From contig CP084612.1 in assembly GCA_025917655.1 (NCBI GenBank), positions 62,001 to 126,000 of the forward strand: 64,000 nucleotides of DNA. The letters run 5' to 3'. Positions 55,183 to 64,000 of this stretch are shown here, piece by piece (within the stretch, counting starts at the first letter, position 1; each line of letters starts with the position of its first letter). The notes below the pieces were generated by a model that saw only the letters and a program-made list of their open reading frames with translations, was not told where the DNA came from and ran no database searches. The DNA is from Chlorella sorokiniana. Its lineage: Eukaryota > Chlorophyta > Trebouxiophyceae > Chlorellales > Chlorellaceae. The translations under genes and the position numbers were made by a program.

Positions 55183-58100
55183 TCAGCACCGCACAAAGTC
55201 GTCGTCAGAGTCCCCGCTGCCAGGGGCGCGCTGCGCTGCGGCCGCAATGGCGGCGCGTCGCGCGGCCTCGAGCCCTGCCACACCGCTGCCAGCCGCGGCG
55301 AGGGCGGCGGCCGCCTGGCGGCTCCTGGCCGCAGCCTCCGCGTTCTTGCCGCGCACACATCGATTCCGAGTTTCTGCGGGACCAAGATGGCGGGCGGGGA
55401 GGTTACGTGTGTGTATGCAGCAGCACCGCGCAGCAACTAAATTCGGCAACAGGACAGCAGACAGCGCCCGCGCAAATACACTCCAAGTGCGGTGCACACC
55501 TGTTTCAGGCAGCTGCGAGTCGGTCGGCGCCCTACCACGCTTGGCGCCAGCCTGCTGCGACCGCGGTGGCGGCTGCCCCGCGCCAGCCGGCGGCGCGGCG
55601 GCAAGCTGGGGTGCAGGGCGCATCCCTGCCTGCGGCTGCTGCCGCTGCGGCTGCTGCGGCGCAAGCCCGTGCTTGGCATGCGGGTTGCGGTGCTGCAATG
55701 GCCGGCTCTGCTGCTGTTGGTGCTGAGGAGCCCGCCCATGCTGTGGCTGCTGTGGCTGCTGCTGGTGTTTTTGAGCGGGACCGGGGGCAGAAGCTGGCCC
55801 TCGAGCTGCTGCTGCGGTATAGGGCCCCACTGCTGCGGTCCAGAGCCCCGTCGCTGCGATGCGGGCGCCCACTGCTGCGTGGGCGGCTGCGGCTGGCGCA
55901 GACGCTGCGGCGGCTGCTGCGGGCCCCACCGCTGCGGCTGCTGCTGTTGGAATGGGGGCCCGCTCCCATACTGCTGCTGCTGCTCGCCTGGCAACGCACC
56001 TTGCGCCGGCGGCTGGGGCGGGGGCAGGTACGGCTGGCCGCCCCTCGCCTGGTGCGGCGGCTGGGACCAGCTCATGACGGGCGTTGTGGCCTCTGCTCCA
56101 GCACCCTGCGGCAGCTTGCTGGTCGGCGTGCGAACCGGCTCGCCGCCCGCCTGCTGGTGCCCCTGCTCCTGCCTGGCAGGCAGCAGGGCTGCCAGTGGTG
56201 GCTCGTACGCCGCTCGTAGCTCCGCAGCCAGCTGCAGCGGCTGCCTCCCCACGCCGACAGGCGCGCCTCGCCAAACCCCCACGCATCCGCATCGGGCGGC
56301 TTGCCCGGCGGCATCGCTGCGCCCGCTGCCGCCATCACTGCCTGCAGGCCGCGTGGCAGGCAGCAGTTCCACTCCGCTGCCAGCTGGTCCAGCGAGCAGC
56401 AGGAGGTGAGGTATTCCCTGCGCAACGCAGGAAGGGGCGAAAAGGAAGCAAGAGCGGCGGTGGGGAGGGGGCTGGGGGAGCTGCAGCAGCCTTTGAACCC
56501 AAAGAGCACAGCCTCCGCTCCCAATTGGCTAGCAGCCATTAAACCCATGGTCCAGCCGTCATGACAAAGCTGAGCTGCAGTTGGGCAGCCCGTAGCGCAG
56601 CCTGGCCGCCATTGCACCTGGCATTCTGGAAAGCGTCCCTCACGCCTTCCACAGCCACCGCCTCCACACTCGCGAAGCCGTCGGGCAGCTGCCCAGGGCC
56701 CACACCTGTTCGCGTGGCGGGGGAGGGGGCGGCAGGAGGCGGGGGTATGGCCGTGATGCAGGGGCGAGCGCAGCTGAGCATGCAAAGCTGTCGCTGGCAC
56801 TAGCATCAATTGCAGCAATGCAAGCGCCAGCTGTTCCAGGTGGAAAGTGTCTGCGGCTGCCCTCTTACCGCGCTGTTGCAGGAAGGCCAGGCAATCCGCC
56901 ATGTCCTTTTGCACCCAGGCCGTGATTGGCGCGTCTTGCACCGCAAGCTTCAGCTCGGAAGGCCCGCCAGGCGGTGCAGCACAGCTGTTGCTGCTTTGGG
57001 GGATGCCGCTGGGCTGGTGCAGCAGCTGAGGCTGCTGGGGCCGCTGTGAGGAAGGCTCCTGCTTCACAGCTGGGTGCGACTGCTGCCTGCGCGGCTGCTG
57101 GGGGGCGTAGCCCCAAGCTGACGCGGCTGCAGGGGCAGCGGCTGCCAAGCCTGCTGCTGCTGCTGCCGCTGGTGCTGCTCCTGCTTCACAGCTGGCAGCT
57201 GATGCGGGAGGGCAGGCTGCTGCGGCTGGGGCGGCCAGCGCTGCTGCGCCGCCCACTGCCCGCGCTGCTGCTGCTCAGGGAGCGCAAAGGTTGTTGCTGC
57301 TGCTCCTGCTTCAGTAGCGCAAGGGACTGCTGCCGCTGCGGGCGCTGATCATCTGTCGACTCCACCTTTACGACACTACCAAGGCCCAGCCGCATCGCCG
57401 CCGCCTGGCTGCTCCACTGGCCCAGCCCCGGCTGCTGGCTGACCGGCGGCGGCGCCAGGCCCTCACCCGCCACGCGTGCCTGTGCCAGCGGCTTGGCTTG
57501 GTACATCTCAAACATGCCCTGGATCGAGCCTCGGGGGCCGAGGGGACCCACATGCTGCCCAGCGCCCCTTCCGCCCCCCGCCCCGCCGCCGCCTCCGCAG
57601 CCCCGCAGGCCGCTCCTGCTGCCGCAGGCAGCGGGCCCGCCGCCGCCACAGCAGCCGCGACAGCAGCGGCCAGCGCATCGTTGCTGGCTGGCGGGCGGGG
57701 GGCCTGGCGGATTGGCCTGGATGATCTCAAAGAAGCCTCGCATTGACTGCAGCCCGGCCTCGAAGCTGGGGTGCACCGCCAACGCGCCGCGCACCCTGCA
57801 GCGAGGCGCGAGAGGCAGCCGGGTAGCCAGACAATGCACTTGAGCGCTCGCCGAGCAAGCACGCTACACGGCAGCGGCAGCCGCAGAACCGGCCAGAGGG
57901 GCCGCACGGAATCGTGCCGCAGCCCCGCCATGGCCTCACCAGCGGCTGAGCATGCGCTGGTTGCGGGGCGCCTTGAACCGCTCATCCACCATCAGGATGG
58001 CTCCCCAGTCTAGGCGGTGGCGGATGCAGCGCCCAAGGGCCTGAGGGGGTGGAGGGTCAGGAGGGGGTCGGTGATGGCAAAACGCCTGTCCGCAAGGCTG

Positions 58101-61100
58101 GCCAGCAGACGCAAGGGGGCAGGCTCCAGCGCTGCGCAGCGGGGCGGCGCTTTCGGGCCGCCCATGCATAGACGCAGCCCGGGTTACCCTTTGCCTTCCC
58201 GCCGATTTAACGCTTGCATGCCTTGTTTTAAGCTAGTGATGGCGTGACAACCCCCTGCACCGACCCTGCCTCCCCACCGACGCTGCCCCGCTACCCGCAC
58301 ACCCATCACACCGCCCAACCACCCAAGCACGCCTGGTTGAGCGCGCGGAAGGCCTGCTGCGAGTACCACACATCTCCGCTGACCAGGCCCAGTGCACGCT
58401 GCCCCGATCGTTGAACGCCTTCTTCTCTTGGACCTGCGGCAGCAACGGGCACATGAGACACGTGCACTCATGACCCCGCCCTAGCCCCCAAGCAGCGACT
58501 CCCAAGCTGCCCGCCAGGTGCACCTGCAGATTCCCTCCTCAGCTGCACACGTATGCTTGCCGCCCGGACCCGCCTTGCTGCAGCCCAGCCCTCCCTGCAG
58601 ACCCCGCACCCCGTCCCCCAAAAACACACACACACACGCGCGACATACACACACACACACACGCGCGACATACACACACATCCCACCTTGAGGTCCTTGG
58701 CGTGAGGGAAGGGGATGCCCACAATGATGACCCCCTCGCGTTGCCATCCGCAAAGTCCAGCCCCTCAGACACCTGGCGGGAAGTGGGTGCACGGAGAAAG
58801 GGGCAGGTGCATGGATGGACGGATTGGTGCAAGGGTGGATGAGGGAATGCCGGCAGTAAAGCAGCCGGGCAGCTGGGCTCAACTCAGCAGGCCCAGCGGT
58901 GCAGGGCAGATCAGCTGGTCACAACTACCAGGCCCCCGGTGAGAGAAAGCCATGGCAGGGGCGCACCTTGCCACGGCACACGGCAAAGAAAATGGCTCCG
59001 CCGCCGCTCTGGATGGCGGCGTAATACTCCTGCGCGGCAGTAATAGGGGGCGCTGGCAGGCTGGCTGAGGATCAGACCTTAGGACCCAGGCCATAGGGAC
59101 CAGCTCAGGTCTGGCGGCCGGGAATATCGGCAGCAGGCAGCGTGTCCTTGCGCCGGCCATGGGAAAAGGCAGCTGCGAGCCGCCGCCCGCCTGCATCGTC
59201 TTCTTCAGCGCGTCCTGGCCGCCGCCCCGCGGCTCCTGCACCACCCGCTTCAGCGCCGACAGGCGCGCCAGCAGGCCCGAGGCCTGCCAGGGCGAGGAGG
59301 GGGGCACGTGCCAGCAGGCGAGAATCACGGCAGCGCATACAGCATCAATCCTGGCCTGCCCTGCTCAGCGTCCCCACTGCCGGCTCCACCAAGCTGCCTC
59401 TGCAAAGCCGCCTCTTGCACGTGCCTGTCCGCCTTCCATCTCCCGCAGGGAGTGTCCCTCCCCTCCCTGTCCTGCCACGTCCCCACGCATCAACCAGGCC
59501 CATCCCGCCCACCTTCCACCGCGCCATCAGCTTGTCCAGCAGCACGTAGGAGGGCAGGAAGACGAGCAGGCCGTCCGGGATGGCGGCCGCCGCCTCGGCC
59601 ACCACGCCCCCACGCCGTCCTGGAAGGAAAGTTCGCCCTGGTGCTTGTAGGAGCACTGCGGGGGCGTGCAGCAGGCGGGGAGCAGGGACGCGTGGGTAGT
59701 GGAGTGTGCAGCAGGGAGGCGAGAAGGCATGCGGGCCCTCAGGGTCAGCGACAGGGGCAGCACGACGGCATGACGGCGGGCTGCTTGTGTGTCCTGCTAC
59801 GAAAGAGGATGCCACGACCCTGGGCAATAACACTCGCAAAGGCAGCAGCAGGGGCAGGTGCAGAGCGGGTGGCAGCGACTGGCAACGCCTGCCGATCACT
59901 CACATTGAGGGTTGCGCCGCCGCGCCCAGTTCCCACCACGCCAGCCCACACCTGCCGCCGCATGTCCACCACATGCGGCGCCTCCAGTGTGATTGCAAAG
60001 GGGGTGCCCAGCTGCGGCGCATGGGAGCGGCAGAGCGGCAGGACGTTGCGAGCTGCTCACAAGCCATGCATACGCACAGCGGGCAGCAAGCCAGGCTAGC
60101 GCAGCTCGCCAGGGGGACGCTGAAAGCACGGCTGCAGCGGCCGCACCTCGCTGGCGAAGCCCTCCAGGGCGCCAGCGTGCCGCTGGTGAGCACCACGCTG
60201 TGCGCGGTCTCCGCCACCGGCCGGAACGCCACCGCCGGGTTCAGGCACCACAGGCAGGCCTTGAAGGCGAAGCCGGGCAGGGAGGCCGAGTCGTCCTCGC
60301 CGCCGGCGGCCCTGCGCAACCAGGGAGGGGCGGTTGCTATTGTTACAGGGGCTGGCGGTGCAGCCTGGTTTGGAGGCAGCACCCTGGCATCGGACTCTAT
60401 CATGAACAAATGAAGGGTACCACACCGCAGCCCGCAGGCAATCGCTGTAGCATCTGCCGCGCCAGGGGCTCCGCTGCGCACCCTCCCCCACCCGCGCGCC
60501 TGCTCTTGTACCGCCCCATGGCCAGCCCCGGCTCGCGCTCGTAGTAGCGGGTGACCACCAGGCGGTAGTCGCGCGCGCCGTCGTCGCTGACCTGGCGGTA
60601 GGGGGGGAGGGGCACGGGGAGGGCGAAGGAGCCTCAGGATCAATCAGGGCCACGATGCCGGACCTGTGAGACACTTTATATTCAGGCCATGGTTCGCAGG
60701 CACTGCATGCGCCATCTCGGTGATATACCGGGGGATGGGACTTTGGAATCAGGCCAGGGCCGCAGGCAATGCATGCGCCATCTTGGATTCATGCGCGGCG
60801 GGGGGAGCCCACCTGGTGCAGCATGCGCACCACCTGTATGAGGCGCGACATGATGCCCAGCGCCATGGCGCCCACGCGCACCGCCCTCTCGCTCGGACCC
60901 GCCTCGGGGGCTGGCCCCTGATCCTGCTCATAAGAAGCCGGCGGCAGCGCAGCGGGAAAGTGGCACAGCGGACAATACAGCGACGCTGCGATTCCCCTGT
61001 CCAGCAGCCTGCTTGTGGGCGGCCAGCTGGGGCACGCGAGCGCGGCCATGCGGGGGCCTCACCGCGTTCCGCGCGGCGTTCTCGGCGTCGCCGCCGCCCG

Positions 61101-64000
61101 GCGCCCGCTCCGCCATCTGCCCCATCGCCTCCTCCTCCTCCCGCGCCAGCTGGTAGGCCTCCCACAGAGCATCCACGCGGTCAGCCCCCAGCCCGCAGGC
61201 AGCCAGCTCAGCCAGCAGCTGGGGAACGGGCGGAGGTGGGGCGGGGGGGGGGGGGGGCAAAAAGTTTAGCTTACAGCGCGCACGCCCGCCAGGTTGTCGC
61301 CGCGTGAGAGCGCGGCCACTTACGGAGGGGCCACGCCATGCCACTTTGACAGTCAACACAGGCCTCACACAGGCACCACAACTGAATGAGTCATTAAACC
61401 GCTGCATCTTATACGTCCCAACAAACGCAGCACGAGGCTCACCCGTTCCGGCGGGAACATGCGCTCATATGGGTCCTGGAACCGCTGCTGGCCCCGGCTC
61501 CGCCCGCCGCCGCCGCCGCGCTGCTGGTTCATGGCCGCCACCGCCACGCGGTGCTTGTCCTGCAGTGGGGTGCGGGCGGCGGCGAGGCACACGTAACCAA
61601 ACCTTGCTCAGCAATGCATAGAATTAGCCTCACAGAATGCATGTGGTGCAGCAAGGGTGGGGCGCGGGAGTGGTGCGGCCGTGGAGCGGCACCCAGGAAT
61701 GAGGAGGGGCCAGCAGCGAGGCCTGCCTTCCACCAGCAAGCCACCGCATCTCCTGCTGTTGCAGCTGGGCGTTGCCCCAGCAGTGCAACCCACAGGCCCG
61801 CACGGCAGACCACCCTCCATCCCGCCCTCCCAGCCCCGCTCACGTCCATCCAGCGCCACGTCGACTCAGCGCAGGCGACGAGCGGGCCGTACACCTCGGG
61901 CTTGCCGTTCAGCTCAAACGCCTTCTTGAAGCAGGCCAGCACCTACAGGGGGCGCCCAGCGGGGCAGAAGGCGGAATGGGCGCTCAGCACGCAGGCAGGC
62001 TGCACATGTGACGTGCAGCCTGCTGCAGTGCGTTGCCGACCCCGCCTGCACACTGCCGCCCATCAAAGCAGGCACCAATGAGAGTGCAGTCCAGACCAAT
62101 GAGAGTGAAGCTAAGGCTGATCTAGTAACGTTTCCGTTGCCCAAGCGCTGCTGCTGCCTGTTGCGAAACTGCTGCTCTTTGGCTGCCAGCCTGCTGCGCA
62201 CTACCTGCCTCTTCCGCACCTATCCGCCGACACCCTTCAACAGATATAACCCCCGCACACCCACCCATACACCACTCACCCACCCACCCCATACACACCT
62301 CCACCATCGTCTGCATGTCCACCTCCACCGATGCGGCCTCGCGGCACACGTCCTCAATGTTGTGGGCCTCGTCAAAGATGAGCATGCAGCCCGACACGTC
62401 TGCGGGGGCAGGGGTTGGAACAGGGGGGCAGAGGAGGGCTCTGTCTTGAAGGGGGAAGCAGCAGCGGGGTGAGGCGGGGCAGCGGCGGCTGGAAGCGGCG
62501 CCGCGAGGCTGCCCGCCGCCCAGCACCCGCCAGCCAGCCTCAGCCGCCTTGCCCCAGCGTGGCAGCGCGTGTCCATGCCCGCAATCGCTAATTCTACTGC
62601 CGTTCCCAGCCGCCCACCCGCAGCGCAACCGCTGCAGCCCCCTAAGCCTACAGCAGGCGGGGCAGGAGAGGCGCTATGCCGTGCCTGGCCAGCCCCGCAG
62701 GCTCAAGCCCTCACCCACGGTCATGGCGCGGCGGATGACGGGGTCAATCAGGTAGGAGTAGGGCGCAAAGATGACCTCAGCCTCCTGCGGCGGCGGCCAG
62801 GGTGGGCGGCAGCCACTTGGTAGGAGGGAACGCAGCTGAAGTAAGGGGCGGAGGATAGAGGGCCGAAGGCAAGGGCAGCCAGAAGCGCTGTCGCACAAGC
62901 GGCCCAAATCAGCAGCGCTCATCGTTCGGCCTTCGAATACCTGCCTTCCTCCGCAGCAAACGCGACGCACGGCTCACAACTCAACTGCCCCCCCCGTCTA
63001 ACACACACACACGCCGCCAGCGCACCTCTGCCCATTTGCGTGCCGTGAAGTAGGGGCAGGCCTTGTGCGAGCGGCCAAACCCCTTCAAATCCTCGATGTC
63101 ATGCAGGCGGTACTGATACCCCGACCCGGAGAAGCTGTGCACGTTTTTGAAGTACTGACACTGCGGTTCAAGCGGCGGGGGAGGTGGGGGGGGCAGAGCC
63201 ACAGTTGGGGGCACCAGAAAGGCTGCAGCCCGCAACAGGCAGGGGCCCGTGGTTCCACTGAATAGCAGGCAGCTGGAGCAGCGAGCGGAACAGGAAGCTG
63301 GGCAGCACTGCTGGAGGCGTGACAAACAGGCAGCCCCCTGCAGCCCCCACCTGGCTCTCCTTCAGCAGCTCCTCACACGCCTCGTCAATGCTGGCCTGCT
63401 TGGTGGCGTGCATGTTGATGCAGTAGTGCTTGCGGGAGCCCTGCAGAGAAGCGGTGCACCCAGCATTGGGCAAGGCCTTGGCACCACCCTACATTGGCAC
63501 GCTGCATGGGAGAAGGCCAGGGTGCCCCCGCTCCGGATGCTGGCCAGCGGCAGCGCGGGCTGGGCGCCGCAGCCCGCCCCCTAGCAGGGCACCCTTTGCA
63601 GCACCCATCCCGCTGGCCCCACATGCAATGCATGCGCCCGGCCCTGCCCACACGACTGCGCGATGCAGCATAAGGCCACGCTGGTCAGCAGAGTGCGCAG
63701 CCCAAAGGTGCACTGGCTGATGCACCCACCAGCACCGCCATGCGCGGCTTGTACTCGCTCCGCTTCAGCTCCTTCACCACCTGGCAGAAACACACAACAG
63801 CCCATTGTTTTTGCATAAACTCAAGTCATGGATGGGGAGAGCACACACAAGAGGCAGCAGTCGGCAGGGCGCTGCATCGCAAGCCAGGCCTGGAGGTTGC
63901 CCCGCCCGCCGCTGCCGGCCAGCACCCAGCAAACGCCTCATACGGGCCTCCGCAGCGGCGTGCAGGGCCAGCGCGGGCACCCACCTGAGCAATCTGGGAG
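55183..64000 (-). CDS. FANCJ: FANCJ/BRIP1-type Fe-S DNA helicase (N-terminus beyond window)
   Basis: Superfamily 2 XPD-like 5'-3' helicase acting in crosslink repair and G-quadruplex unwinding. The Walker A part lies beyond 64000. Seen in order are the four Fe-S cysteines in [20 protein letters not shown] (about 63440), [10 protein letters not shown] (about 63160) and [14 protein letters not shown] (about 63060), then [13 protein letters not shown] (about 62780) and the DEAH box [19 protein letters not shown] (about 62380). Further on are [13 protein letters not shown] and [11 protein letters not shown] (about 60240-60170), [20 protein letters not shown] (about 59990), [20 protein letters not shown] (about 59570), [22 protein letters not shown] and [12 protein letters not shown] (58990-58690), and [20 protein letters not shown] (about 58040). 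ALGRCIRH and DWGA favour FANCJ over RTEL1. A long Gln/Pro/Ala-rich tail ends [11 protein letters not shown] at 55183; part of it (55183-57256) could be a separate gene. One-base breaks occur at 58402-58405, 58731-58735 and 59607-59611. Confidence 0.88.
58623..58682. repeat. Two-copy (CA)nCGCGCGACATA repeat in a FANCJ intron
   Basis: Two runs of CA, each followed by cgcgcgacata; a small tandem repeat next to the exon coding [12 protein letters not shown]. Confidence 0.85.
61243..61257. repeat. G homopolymer in a FANCJ intron
   Basis: Fifteen G bases in a row; the length is probably unreliable. Confidence 0.8.

Noticed and set aside
1-64000. Mobile or virus-like elements, CRISPR arrays, origins
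   Set aside because: No integrase, reverse transcriptase, transposase, capsid-like frame, long terminal repeat or spaced palindromic array was seen; the only large repeat is the BRCT duplication.
55183-64000. RTEL1 instead of FANCJ
   Set aside because: The [20 protein letters not shown] segment and WCLNPAVAF match FANCJ/BRIP1 wording better; RTEL1 has VNQAIGRVIRH at this place.

Overview
This is nuclear DNA of a eukaryote, most likely a green alga of the Chlorella/Coccomyxa kind (Trebouxiophyceae). The evidence is a G+C-rich sequence, genes cut into many short GT-AG introns, (GT)n/(CCCA)n tracts inside introns, TGTAA poly(A)-type signals as in chlorophytes, and a plant-like gene set (plastid ClpR1, a plastid-type NFU, a SOS1 antiporter, PEX14). 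The lineage is inferred from gene content; no marker phylogeny was possible. All gene spans below include introns, and exon limits are approximate unless stated.

Layout. Bases 1-16614 hold two head-to-tail SOS1-type Na+/H+ antiporter genes on the minus strand. The left one is cut by the window edge. The right one (1759-16614) is complete and carries a long low-complexity insert with a tyrosine-containing repeat. Then, still minus, come CTU1 (tRNA wobble-U thiolation, 17298-20186) and CLPR1 (plastid Clp protease core, 20695-23880). On the plus strand follow a gene with LRAT/NlpC-like motifs (24559-26721), a short truncated BRCT gene (27573-29419) and a full-length BRCT gene (29602-36790). The short BRCT gene is a partial tandem duplicate of the long one. 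The minus strand then has an unrecognised gene (36951-38755) and an F-box/leucine-rich-repeat gene (39287-44068). The plus strand carries peptidyl-tRNA hydrolase (44766-46846), the peroxin PEX14 (47465-51084) and an NFU iron-sulfur scaffold (51402-53211). The window ends on the minus strand with a short coiled-coil hypothetical gene and the FANCJ/BRIP1-type helicase (55183 to beyond 64000).

These are independent housekeeping genes rather than an operon-like system. Two of them, the BRCT protein and FANCJ, would both act in DNA-damage repair, but nothing in the sequence ties them together. I saw no convincing mobile element, virus-like element, CRISPR array, tRNA or rRNA gene.

An overriding feature is that many conserved reading frames switch by one base at runs of G or C (CTU1, CLPR1, PTH, FANCJ, PEX14, BRCT, SOS1). 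These look like under-called homopolymers in the assembly rather than gene decay. They should be checked before any of these genes is called a pseudogene.
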